This document shows, in pieces, positions 1 to 7,564 of a stretch of DNA of 64,000 nt. The notes under the pieces were generated by a model. That model did no database searches and was not told the DNA's origin. It saw only the letters and a list, made by a program, of their open reading frames with translations. Position numbers and translations under genes: made by a program. Position 1 is the first letter of the stretch; each line of letters opens with the position of its first letter. The DNA comes from Rhodocyclales bacterium (GTDB lineage: Bacteria; Pseudomonadota; Gammaproteobacteria; Burkholderiales; Rhodocyclaceae): positions 56,651-120,650 of the forward strand of contig JACRIY010000043.1 of NCBI GenBank assembly GCA_016235805.1. The letters are read 5' to 3'.

Positions 1-1582
1 GCTGGTCCGGGCGGATAAGGTAGCTGGTGCCCGGCCTGGCGTCATAGCGCTGGGCGGCAATGCCGCGAACGTCATGTACGCATGGCAGGGCGCTGGAAGT
101 TGCGGCAGTTCGCGATACCAGCAGCGGCTCGACCGGGATGCCACCGACATTGAGTTGCGACAGCGCCGAGGTGTCGGTGGTGGCGGGATCGTCGACGAAG
201 ACCATCAACTGAAAGCGATTGCCGGTGCTCTGCAGCAGCCAACCGGGGAGCCCGTCCTTTGCCACGGGCGCATCGTCAATCGGCGCGCCCGGCAGCATGC
301 GTCCGGCGAAGCCGTCTTCATCGGGCGTGTTGAGGCTGGATTCGACGAGGAAGGACGGCACCGACAAGCGCCCCGAGTTCACAAGGCTGCGACCGAAGGC
401 GTGGTCCTTGGCGAGGCTCAGGATCGCATTGCGAAATGTGCGGCTGGCGCGACTCTTGGGCGTGATGAAATCGGTGGAGCGCGTCGAATTCATCAGATTC
501 TCGTCCGCGGCATACACGCGTTCCTCGCTGTAACTTTCTAGCAGTCGAGCCGGCGCCTTGCCCTCCATCACCAGCTTGAGCTTCCAGCCCAGGTTGTCGG
601 CATCCTGCAGACCCGAGTTGGCCCCGCGTGCGCCGAAGGGTGAAACCTGGTGCGCCGCGTCGCCGACGAAGAGCACGCGGCCGTGGTTGAAGCGGCCCAT
701 GCGCCGGCACTGGAAGGTATAGACGCTGACCCATTCCAGTTCGAACTCGCGCTCGTCCCCGAGCATGGCCTTGATGCGCGGGATCACGTTCTCCGGCTTC
801 TTTTCCTCTTCCGGGTCGGCATCCCAGCCGAGCTGGAAATCGATGCGAAACACGCTGTCGGTCTGCTTGTGCAGCAGCACGGACTGGTTTGGATGGAAAG
901 GCGGATCGAACCAGAACCAGCGCTCGGCCGGAAAATCGGCCTTCATCACCACGTCGGCGATCAGGAAGCGGTCCATGAAGATCTTGCCTTCGACTTCCAG
1001 GCCGAGCATGCGCCGGATTGGGCTGCGCGCGCCGTCGGCGGCGATCAGCCAATCCGCTTCGACGGTATAGATGCCGTCGGGGGTCTCGACCGTCAGCGTC
1101 ACACCCTTGTCAGTCTGCGCCACCGAAACCACCTTGTTCTTCCAGCGCAGGTCGATGCCGGGACGCGAGGAAGCGCGGGTCACCAGATATTCTTCGAGGT
1201 AGTACTGCTGCAGGTTAACCATGCCCGGCCGATGGTGGTCGGGCTCGGGAACGAGGTTGAAGTTATAGACCTCGCTCTCGCGGAAGAAGGTACGGCCGAC
1301 GTTCCAGGACACGCCCTTGGCGCAGACCACCTCGCCGACCCCGTAGCGATCGAGGATTTCCAGCGCACGCTTGGCGTAGCAGACGCCGCGCGAACCGATG
1401 GAGACCGTGTCATCTTCGTCCAGCAGCAGTACCGGAATGCCCTGCAGATCGAGATCGAGCGCCATGCCGAGGCCGACGGGGCCGGCACCGACGATGACGA
1501 CCGGCGCCTTCAGGGTCTTGTCACTGCCGACTTCGGGCGGGGTGCGGTAATCGTATTTCGGATAGGTATAAGTCTTCAGCAT
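1..1582 (-). CDS. FAD-dependent aromatic monooxygenase (MhpA/PheA-TfdB-like), 3' end beyond window
   Basis: A class A flavoprotein hydroxylase that would use NAD(P)H and O2 to hydroxylate an aromatic ring. The start is the ATG at 1582; 527 codons are visible and the frame stays open to base 1, so the C-terminus lies outside the window. The dinucleotide-binding GAGPVG sits at residues 32-37. A DG motif (AADGARSP) follows in the middle, then the FAD ribityl-binding GDAAHQVSPFGARG motif, and the C-terminal part resembles the thioredoxin-like domain of phenol hydroxylase relatives. It lies 12 bases downstream of the MBL-fold gene and is probably co-transcribed from the promoter near 2640. The substrate cannot be read from the sequence; 3-(3-hydroxyphenyl)propionate-type hydroxylases are the closest family I recognise. 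Confidence 0.85.
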   Translation of the reverse strand, partial: MLKTYTYPKYDYRTPPEVGSDKTLKAPVVIVGAGPVGLGMALDLDLQGIPVLLLDEDDTVSIGSRGVCYAKRALEILDRYGVGEVVCAKGVSWNVGRTFFRESEVYNFNLVPEPDHHRPGMVNLQQYYLEEYLVTRASSRPGIDLRWKNKVVSVAQTDKGVTLTVETPDGIYTVEADWLIAADGARSPIRRMLGLEVEGKIFMDRFLIADVVMKADFPAERWFWFDPPFHPNQSVLLHKQTDSVFRIDFQLGWDADPEEEKKPENVIPRIKAMLGDEREFELEWVSVYTFQCRRMGRFNHGRVLFVGDAAHQVSPFGARGANSGLQDADNLGWKLKLVMEGKAPARLLESYSEERVYAADENLMNSTRSTDFITPKSRASRTFRNAILSLAKDHAFGRSLVNSGRLSVPSFLVESSLNTPDEDGFAGRMLPGAPIDDAPVAKDGLPGWLLQSTGNRFQLMVFVDDPATTDTSALSQLNVGGIPVEPLLVSRTAATSSALPCVHDVRGIAAQRYDARPGTSYLIRPDQ

Positions 1583-1594
1583 CGCCGCCCCGCC

Positions 1595-2560
1595 TCAGAC
1601 GGCCTGCAGGGCATGCCACATCTGCTGGTCGCGCTCGGCCGTCCAGATGCGCGGGTCGCGGATGCCCGAGGCCTCGTCATGGGCGCGGGTAACGTCGAAG
1701 GGGAGGCAGTGCTCGTAGATGAACACCTGACCGAACTTCGGGTCCATTGCACGGCGCGTGTGCGCCATGCAGGCGGCCAGATCCATCCCCTGCGCCACGG
1801 CTTCTTTGGCGCTGCCGTAGAGCGTGGAGACGAAGTCGCGGGTATAGGCCAGTCCGCGTTGCACCTGATCGGGACTCAACAGTGCCGGGCCACGACCGGG
1901 AATGAGCTTTTCCGGCTTCAAGGCCGCAAGCTTGTCCAGCGTTGCCGGCCAGTCGGCAAGGTAGGCGTCGCCCGTGTAGCAGGCAGCGTCGGCCTCGACC
2001 AGGTCACCGGAAAACAGGATCTTCTGCTGCGGCAGCCAGACCACGGTATCGCCCTTGGTGTGGCCGCGGCCGGGATGCCAGATCTTTACTTCGAGGTCCC
2101 CCATCCACAGCGTCAATTCGCCATCGACGACCACGCTCGGCCAGGTCAGGCCGGGCACGCTTTCAACCGCATTGAACAGGCGCGGGAAACGGCCGATTTC
2201 GGAATCCATGTCCTGCTGGCCACGCTCGACGATCAGTTCGTAGGTGGGCTTGGAAGCGATCACCTCCTGCAGGCCATGCTGCTTGTAGCCCGAGGCGCCG
2301 AGCACGCGCACGGCATGGTAGTGGGTCAGCGTGACGTACTTGATCGGCTTGTCCGTGATCTGGCGGACATGGCGCACCACATCCTGGGCCATCACAGGGG
2401 TCGCCGTGGCGTCGATGATCATCACCGAGTCGTCGCCGATGATCACGCCGGTATTGGGATCGCCTTCCGCCGTGTAGGCGTAGGCGTTTTCCGACAGCTT
2501 TTCGAAGCTGACCTTCTTTTGCTCCAGGTCAGCGTGGGAGGCGAATTTTTTTTCGGTCAT
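1595..2560 (-). CDS. MBL-fold metallo-hydrolase-like protein with altered metal site
   Basis: A 321-residue metallo-beta-lactamase-fold protein. The strand preceding the active site is present, but the usual HxHxDH zinc motif reads H80-Y-H82-A-V84-R85, so the Asp and the third His are missing. A later glycine-rich GRGHTKGDTVVW segment with its His, and a FSGDLVEADAA segment with an acidic ligand, are retained. The protein is therefore either a one-metal hydrolase or a non-hydrolytic relative. It is the first gene of a two-gene unit with the flavin monooxygenase, which suggests a lactone or ring-cleavage product as substrate; that is inference. There is no signal peptide, so it should be cytoplasmic. 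Confidence 0.8.
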   Translation of the reverse strand: MTEKKFASHADLEQKKVSFEKLSENAYAYTAEGDPNTGVIIGDDSVMIIDATATPVMAQDVVRHVRQITDKPIKYVTLTHYHAVRVLGASGYKQHGLQEVIASKPTYELIVERGQQDMDSEIGRFPRLFNAVESVPGLTWPSVVVDGELTLWMGDLEVKIWHPGRGHTKGDTVVWLPQQKILFSGDLVEADAACYTGDAYLADWPATLDKLAALKPEKLIPGRGPALLSPDQVQRGLAYTRDFVSTLYGSAKEAVAQGMDLAACMAHTRRAMDPKFGQVFIYEHCLPFDVTRAHDEASGIRDPRIWTAERDQQMWHALQAV

Positions 2561-2605
2561 GACAAGCCCTCGGGGATGATTGCGATTTCTTTTTACGTAA
2601 TTAAC

Positions 2606-2642
2606 TTACGCTTATCGTAATCATACTTTGTTGAGTTGTCAA
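2606..2642 (-). promoter_or_regulatory. Sigma-70-like promoter with overlapping inverted-repeat operator
   Basis: On the minus strand a perfect -35 TTGACA (2637-2642) is separated by 17 bases from a -10-like TACGAT (2614-2619). An inverted repeat TTACG-N5-CGTAA (2606-2620) covers the -10, and a second palindrome, TTACGTAA (2593-2600), lies just downstream. This arrangement would let a dimeric repressor (MarR/TetR/GntR type) block the monooxygenase/MBL operon. No regulator gene lies beside it. Confidence 0.6.
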
Positions 2643-2664
2643 ATGTTCCCCATCCCGCCCAACG

Positions 2665-3888
2665 TCAGGGCGGCGGGGCCGACTTCACGTTCGCCGCCGG
2701 CGCCAGCGCGGGACTCAATGCCAAACCAGGCTCTGCCGTCGCGGTTCTCAGACTGGCGGCGGCCTGGCGAAAGGCTTCCAACGCCTCCTTGCGACGCCCG
2801 GCGGCCTCGTGCTCCCGGGCACGACGCAGCCAGCCATCGGCGCCGTCGCCCCCGACCGCCGTAGCACCAGCGCCGACTTCCGTGGATGCATCGCCTTGCA
2901 CCGGAGCGGCAAAACTGAGGCTCGCCGACTGGGCATCCGGTTTGCCGCGTCGGGCCGAGATCACCATCCCGGTCGCCACGCGCGGCGGCGCCTGGGTAGT
3001 CTTGCGCGATGCATCCACCTGGCGGATCGTGGCGAGCGCCGCACGATAGAGCCGCAGGGCTTCGTCGCGCCGTCCCTCGGCTTCCATTCGACGCGCCTGG
3101 GCCATGAGCGAATCGGCACGGTCCGGCACGGCCTGCGAGCGGACCGGAGGCCCCCAGGACACGGGCGCACGCGTCGCCGCTACCGCAAACGATTCGCTGC
3201 CGGCAATGCTGCGGGCGATCGACAGGTTGTTGTGCCGCATCGCCCAGCGCAAGGCGTCCTCGCCCTGCTCATTGACGATGTCGCGCCGCGCACCAGCGGC
3301 AAGCAAGGTCTTCGCAATCGCCTCCTTGCCTTCCCGCGCCGCCATCATCAAGGGAGTGGAACCATTGGTGGAAAGGGCGTTGATGTCGGCACCGCGCTCC
3401 AGCAGGTAGCTCACCACGTCCGCATGGCCGGCGAATGCCGCGTAGTGAATCGCCGCCCATTCCTGCCCCTCGCGATTGATGCGAGCACCGCGCTCGACCA
3501 GCCAGCGCACCACCGGTAGGTGCCCTCGCCAAGCCGCGTGCTGAAGCGCCTGCTCCCCCAGCGAGTTGGCCTTGTTGATGTCAGCACCGCGGGAAATGAA
3601 AAGATCCATCATCGCGATGTTTCCTTCCCAGGCACCGATCATGACCCCGGTACCGATCGCCTTCCCCTCGAAATCAGGCGGCAGACCGTTGTCGAGCCAT
3701 TCGCGAGCCTGCGCTATGTCACCCTGTTCGATGGCGTTGGAAAACCGCGCGGCGTCGGGCAAGCCCGCCGCGTGCGCCGAGCCGACCAGTGCAAGCAGCC
3801 ATAACAAGCCGACAAGGACATTCAGGCTGGCCACGACCGACGCACCCGACCGGGTGGCGATCCACCGCCACTGAAACTTCTTTCTCAT
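2665..3888 (-). CDS. Exported ankyrin-repeat protein with C-terminal TPR-like hairpins
   Basis: The ATG at 3888 is preferred because it gives a classic signal peptide: a basic n-region with MRKKFQWRW, a hydrophobic core and a cut after SAHA. Ankyrin repeats follow, with recognisable units such as GEQALQHAAWRGHLPVVRWL, then NREGQEWAAIHYAAFAGHAD and NGSTPLMMAAREGKEAIAKT. After a linker come two similar helical hairpins (MAQARRMEAEGRRDEALRLY and LRRAREHEAAGRRKEALEAF) that look like TPR units. The role is probably periplasmic protein-protein binding. It is divergent from the TonB-like gene. One copy of the recurrent 24-bp motif is embedded in it and read as EVGAGATAV. Confidence 0.75.
   Translation of the reverse strand: MRKKFQWRWIATRSGASVVASLNVLVGLLWLLALVGSAHAAGLPDAARFSNAIEQGDIAQAREWLDNGLPPDFEGKAIGTGVMIGAWEGNIAMMDLFISRGADINKANSLGEQALQHAAWRGHLPVVRWLVERGARINREGQEWAAIHYAAFAGHADVVSYLLERGADINALSTNGSTPLMMAAREGKEAIAKTLLAAGARRDIVNEQGEDALRWAMRHNNLSIARSIAGSESFAVAATRAPVSWGPPVRSQAVPDRADSLMAQARRMEAEGRRDEALRLYRAALATIRQVDASRKTTQAPPRVATGMVISARRGKPDAQSASLSFAAPVQGDASTEVGAGATAVGGDGADGWLRRAREHEAAGRRKEALEAFRQAAASLRTATAEPGLALSPALAPAANVKSAPPP
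2858..2881 (+). repeat. 24-bp interspersed motif, copy 1
   Basis: Matches the window consensus (GCCGT A/T at the 5' end, core CCAGCGCCGACTT, CC end). Lies antisense inside the ankyrin gene, where it encodes VGAG. Confidence 0.8.
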
Positions 3889-4000
3889 GCGTCGAAGTAT
3901 ATGTCCGCCGCGGAACGAACCGACTTCCCCTTCGCTCGCCCACTCGCCTTCGCCTGGGAAATCGAAATGGGATTGGCCGCACACGCTCTAGAATCGCCCA

Positions 4001-4480
4001 ATGTCCCTGTACCTTGCCCTGCTGCTGAGCTTGGGCCTGCATGCCGCCGCGATCCTCGCGCCGCTCTGGCTGGAAGCCACGCCGACGCCGATTGCACGCA
4101 TCGAGGCACGCCTGTTGCCCGCGCCCGCGCCCGAATCCATGGCGGAAGCAGTCAGCACGGACGCCGGGTCGGAGGCCCGGGCATTGCCAAGGGAAACCGC
4201 GCTGCCGCAGCGGCTTGAAGGTGGCTCCCTGCGCCGCGCGCAGGCCGCACTGTCGCAGCACCTGTTTTATCCGCCGGACGCGATCGCGCGGGGTCTGGAA
4301 GGCGACGTGATCCTGCTACTGACCCTGGCACCGAACGGGCAGCTCACGTCTGCAGAAATTGCCCGCAGTTCTGGTCATGCCCTGCTCGACCAGGCCGCGC
4401 TCGACGCCGCCCGCCATATCGGCATGCTGCCGGGCAATCCCCGAGAAACCCTGTTTCCGGTGAATTTTCGCCTCAACTGA
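4001..4480 (+). CDS. TonB-family energy-transducer-like protein
   Basis: A 159-residue protein with one N-terminal membrane segment (residues 3-22), a Pro/Ala-rich periplasmic stretch and a C-terminal TonB domain. The domain is recognisable from YPPDAIARGLEGDVILLL followed by the APNGQL and SGHALLDQAALDAAR elements. TonB C-terminal domains couple the proton motive force to outer-membrane receptors, but this protein is short and no ExbB/ExbD or receptor gene is nearby. It could be a stand-alone TonB-box-type protein. It ends just before a hairpin terminator shared with the convergent Nif3-like gene. Confidence 0.75.
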   Translation: MSLYLALLLSLGLHAAAILAPLWLEATPTPIARIEARLLPAPAPESMAEAVSTDAGSEARALPRETALPQRLEGGSLRRAQAALSQHLFYPPDAIARGLEGDVILLLTLAPNGQLTSAEIARSSGHALLDQAALDAARHIGMLPGNPRETLFPVNFRLN

Positions 4481-4495
4481 TCATCGGCAGCCGCA

Positions 4496-4524
4496 AGGCA
4501 GGCATCTTTCGCCGGCCTGCCTTT
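4496..4524. terminator. Bidirectional hairpin terminator
   Basis: An 8-bp stem AGGCAGGC (4496-4503) pairs with GCCTGCCT (4515-4522), followed by a short T run. It lies between the convergent TonB-like and Nif3-like genes. Confidence 0.65.
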
Positions 4525-4539
4525 CACGAAGGGCCTGGC

Positions 4540-5301
4540 TCAGGCTGGATTGTCGATATCCACGAATTCGCAGTCGATGCCGAAATGCTGCCGAACGCGA
4601 TCGCCCAGCGCCATCACCCCGTAACGCTCGGTCGCATGATGGCCGGCGCTGAGGAAGGCCATGCCGGTTTCCCGCGCCAAGTGCACGGTCTGCTCCGAGA
4701 TCTCTCCCGTCACGAAGACGTCGGCATTGGTTGCCAGGGCATCCTCGAAATAGCCCTGCGCGCCGCCGCTGCACCAGGCGATGCGCGCCACCGCGCGTTC
4801 CGGATCGCCGACCAGCAGCGGTCGCCGCCCCAGGGCCTGTTCGATTCGCGCCGCCAGGCCGGCGGCGGAAGTCGGCGCTGACGGTACGCCGACAAAACCG
4901 ATCTCCTGCTCGGCGAATCGCCCGGTTACCGACCAGCCCAGGCGCGCCGCAAGTTGCGCGTTGTTGCCCAGTTCCGCATGCGCGTCGAGCGGCAGGTGGT
5001 AGGCGAACAGGCTGATGTCATGCGCGAGCAGGCGCGCCATGCGTTGTTTGCGAAATCCGGTGATGCGGCCGTCTTCGGCTTTCCAGAACCAGCCGTGATG
5101 AACCAGCAGCGCATCCGCCCCGCGCTCGATGGCCGCTTCGACCAAGGCCTGGCTGGCGGTGACCCCGCAGACGATGCGCCGAATGCGTTCCCGGCCTTCC
5201 ACTTGCAGACCGTTTGGGCAATAATCGCGGAACCGCCCGGCGTCGAGCAAGGCATCCAGCCAGACGCGAAGATCCTCACGCAGCACGGCCTCACCCGCCA
5301 T
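4540..5301 (-). CDS. Nif3-like dinuclear metal-centre protein (YbgI family)
   Basis: 253 residues, the normal length of the family. Recognisable blocks are PNGLQVEG near residue 30, the metal-binding LLVHHGWFWK segment, the AYHLPLDAH segment and the C-terminal FLSAGHHATERYGV. Family members form a toroidal hexamer with a two-metal site; YbgI links to GTP cyclohydrolase I type 2/metal-hydrolase annotations, but the physiological reaction is not settled. In many betaproteobacteria the gene sits next to a DegQ/DegS protease gene, as it does here (divergent, 28 bases apart). The gene carries a copy of the 24-bp motif. Confidence 0.9.
   Translation of the reverse strand: MAGEAVLREDLRVWLDALLDAGRFRDYCPNGLQVEGRERIRRIVCGVTASQALVEAAIERGADALLVHHGWFWKAEDGRITGFRKQRMARLLAHDISLFAYHLPLDAHAELGNNAQLAARLGWSVTGRFAEQEIGFVGVPSAPTSAAGLAARIEQALGRRPLLVGDPERAVARIAWCSGGAQGYFEDALATNADVFVTGEISEQTVHLARETGMAFLSAGHHATERYGVMALGDRVRQHFGIDCEFVDIDNPA
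4867..4890 (-). repeat. 24-bp interspersed motif, copy 2
   Basis: Two mismatches from the commonest form in the 5' half and an intact core AGCGCCGACTT. Sense orientation within the Nif3-like gene, encoding SAPTS. Confidence 0.75.
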
Positions 5302-5329
5302 CGCCCATCACCCCGAAAAAGTCCCGATT

Positions 5330-6493
5330 ATGCGCCGCCTTTGGCTGATTTTTGCCCAGACCGTAACGATCTGCGTCGCGGTCCTGTTTGTCGTCAAGAC
5401 GCTGAAACCCGAGTGGCTCGCGCAACTGCCCGATGGCAGCGCGAGACTATCGGAAGTGGCCACCGTAACGGAAGCTCCTGCCGGCGCGGAGATGCATCGA
5501 CCCGCGTCCTACGCCGAAGCGGCTAAGCGTGCGGTTCCTGCGGTTGTGCACATCTTTACCAGCCAGGAAGTGGCGGGAGCGCGCCACCCTTTCATCAATG
5601 ACCCCATATTCCGGCATTTCTTCGGAGATCGCTTTGGCGAGCAGGCGCAGCGGCGTTCCGGTCTGGGCAGCGGCGTAGTGGTCTCTCCAGAGGGCTACAT
5701 CCTGACCAACTTCCACGTCATCGATGGTGCCGACGAAATCGAGGTCGCCCACAACGACGGACGCAAGTACAAGGCGCGGGTGGTGGGCTCCGATCCGGAA
5801 TCCGATCTGGCGGTGCTGCGCATTCCGGCCGACCACAAGCTGCCGGTGATGGCCTTCGGCAGCAGCGACACCCTGCGCGTCGGTGACGTGGTGCTCGCCA
5901 TCGGCAACCCGTTCGGCGTCGGACAGACGGTCACCTCGGGTATCGTTTCGGCGCTGGGCCGCTCCCACCTCGGTATCAATACCTTCGAAAACTTCATTCA
6001 GACCGATGCCGCGATCAATCCTGGCAACTCCGGTGGTGCACTGGTCGACGCCAATGGCCATCTGGTCGGCATCAACACGGCCATTTATTCGCAAAGCGGC
6101 GGCTCGATGGGCATCGGTTTCGCGATTCCGGTGTCGTTGGCAAGAAGCGTCATGGAACAGATCGTCAGGACCGGCAGCGTCACGCGCGGCTGGGTCGGCA
6201 TCGAAGTGCAGGAGATCACTGCCGAACTGGCCGAATCCTTCAAGCTGTCGGGCACCGACGGCGCACTGATCGCCGGAGTCATGCGTGGCAGTCCTGCCGA
6301 CAAGGCCGGCATCAAGCCCGGCGACGTCCTGGTTCAGGTCACCGGAAAACCGGTAAAGGACGCCCAGGCGATGCTGGAACTGATCGCCGCGCTGCAACCC
6401 GGCAGTACGGCACGCTTCGGCCTGAAACGCGAAGGACGTGACGTCGCCGTCGATGTCACGATCGGCAAGCGCCCGCGACCGCCGAAGGAATGA
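5330..6493 (+). CDS. Membrane-anchored periplasmic serine protease, DegS/AlgW-like
   Basis: 387 residues with an N-terminal membrane anchor (about residues 5-24), a trypsin-like S1C protease domain and one C-terminal PDZ domain. The catalytic triad is visible: His129 in TNFHVID, Asp159 in ESDLAVL and Ser234 in PGNSGGALVD. A single PDZ domain plus an anchor matches DegS/AlgW rather than the two-PDZ DegP/DegQ. Such proteases sense misfolded outer-membrane proteins and cut an anti-sigma factor; no RseA homologue lies in the window. It is convergent with korB, leaving only 15 bases. Confidence 0.9.
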   Translation: MRRLWLIFAQTVTICVAVLFVVKTLKPEWLAQLPDGSARLSEVATVTEAPAGAEMHRPASYAEAAKRAVPAVVHIFTSQEVAGARHPFINDPIFRHFFGDRFGEQAQRRSGLGSGVVVSPEGYILTNFHVIDGADEIEVAHNDGRKYKARVVGSDPESDLAVLRIPADHKLPVMAFGSSDTLRVGDVVLAIGNPFGVGQTVTSGIVSALGRSHLGINTFENFIQTDAAINPGNSGGALVDANGHLVGINTAIYSQSGGSMGIGFAIPVSLARSVMEQIVRTGSVTRGWVGIEVQEITAELAESFKLSGTDGALIAGVMRGSPADKAGIKPGDVLVQVTGKPVKDAQAMLELIAALQPGSTARFGLKREGRDVAVDVTIGKRPRPPKE

Positions 6494-6508
6494 CCTTCCG
6501 GCTTCGGC

Positions 6509-7564
6509 TTAGCGCAGGGATGCGTTGAGCGCGTCGAGGGCTTTGCTGCCCGGGCACAGGTAGGCATCACCGAGCTGGTTCAGCGGCTTCTCCACCGTGT
6601 TCAGGTGGCGATGCAGGTCCTCGGCACTGCTGTCCACATAGAGCAGGCCGGTAACAATCTCTCCCAGCGCATGCCGCTCCTGCAGGTAGTTCATCGCGGC
6701 GACGCGATCCGACGGATCATAGTCGGCCTCCAGCTTGCGCAGGTGCAGCACCGATCCGTCATGCTGGACGATGCGCCGCAGCTCGCCGGGGGCGTAGGAT
6801 GTGTTGATTTGGTCACGAGGTAGGATGAAGTCAAGTCGATTGACAGCGTCGTTGTGCTCGCGCACATAGTCGTAGCTCTTGGTCGAGCCGGCGTGATTGT
6901 TGAAAGTGACGCAGGGGCTGATGACGTCGATGAAAGCCGGCCCGCGGTGGCGCAGTGCACCCTTGATCAGGGGGATCAGCTGTTCCTTGTCGCCGGAAAA
7001 ACTGCGCGCGACGTAGCTGGCGCCCAATTGCAGCGCGAGGGCGACGAGATCGATCGGCGTGTCGTTGTTGACCACCCCGCGCTTGCTCTTCGATCCCTTG
7101 TCGGCAGTGGCTGAGAATTGGCCTTTGGTGAGGCCGTAGACCCCATTGTTCTCGCAGATATAGGTCATGTTCACGCCGCGGCGCATGGCATGGGCGAACT
7201 GGGAGATGCCGATCGAGGCCGAATCGCCGTCGCCCGAAACACCCATGTAAGTCAGGTCGCGGTTGGCCAGCGCGGCGCCAGTCAGCACCGAGGGCATGCG
7301 CCCGTGCGTGGTGTTGAAGCCGTGCGAGGCGCCGAGAAAGTAATCCGGCGTCTTCGACGAGCAGCCGATGCCCGAAAGCTTGGCCACCCGGTGCGGTTCG
7401 ATGTCGAGGTCGAAACAGGCCTGCACCACGGCCGCGCTGATCGAATCGTGGCCGCAGCCGGCGCACAGCGTCGAAATGGCGCCTTCATAGTCACGCCGGG
7501 TGTAGCCCAGAGTGTTCCTTGGCGCATCGGTGCGCAGCAACTTGGGTTTGGCGAGATAGGTCAT
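6509..7564 (-). CDS. korB: 2-oxoglutarate:ferredoxin oxidoreductase beta subunit
   Basis: 351 residues. This is the thiamine-diphosphate-binding subunit of a 2-oxoacid:ferredoxin oxidoreductase. An early LCAGCGHDSI segment supplies cysteines for the Fe-S cluster, and the GDGDSASIGI...NN segment is the ThDP/Mg binding motif. The oxidation of 2-oxoglutarate to succinyl-CoA yields low-potential reduced ferredoxin. In Thauera and Azoarcus the KorAB system feeds electrons to benzoyl-CoA reductase during anaerobic aromatic degradation (established for those genera); whether it does so here is inference. It overlaps korA by four bases (ATGA), a sign of translational coupling. Confidence 0.85.
   Translation of the reverse strand: MTYLAKPKLLRTDAPRNTLGYTRRDYEGAISTLCAGCGHDSISAAVVQACFDLDIEPHRVAKLSGIGCSSKTPDYFLGASHGFNTTHGRMPSVLTGAALANRDLTYMGVSGDGDSASIGISQFAHAMRRGVNMTYICENNGVYGLTKGQFSATADKGSKSKRGVVNNDTPIDLVALALQLGASYVARSFSGDKEQLIPLIKGALRHRGPAFIDVISPCVTFNNHAGSTKSYDYVREHNDAVNRLDFILPRDQINTSYAPGELRRIVQHDGSVLHLRKLEADYDPSDRVAAMNYLQERHALGEIVTGLLYVDSSAEDLHRHLNTVEKPLNQLGDAYLCPGSKALDALNASLR

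Noticed and set aside
650..2620. Long plus-strand open frame of more than 650 codons opposite the monooxygenase and MBL genes
   Set aside because: It is antisense to two clearly recognisable proteins and reflects GC-rich codon bias; its translation has no recognisable domain.
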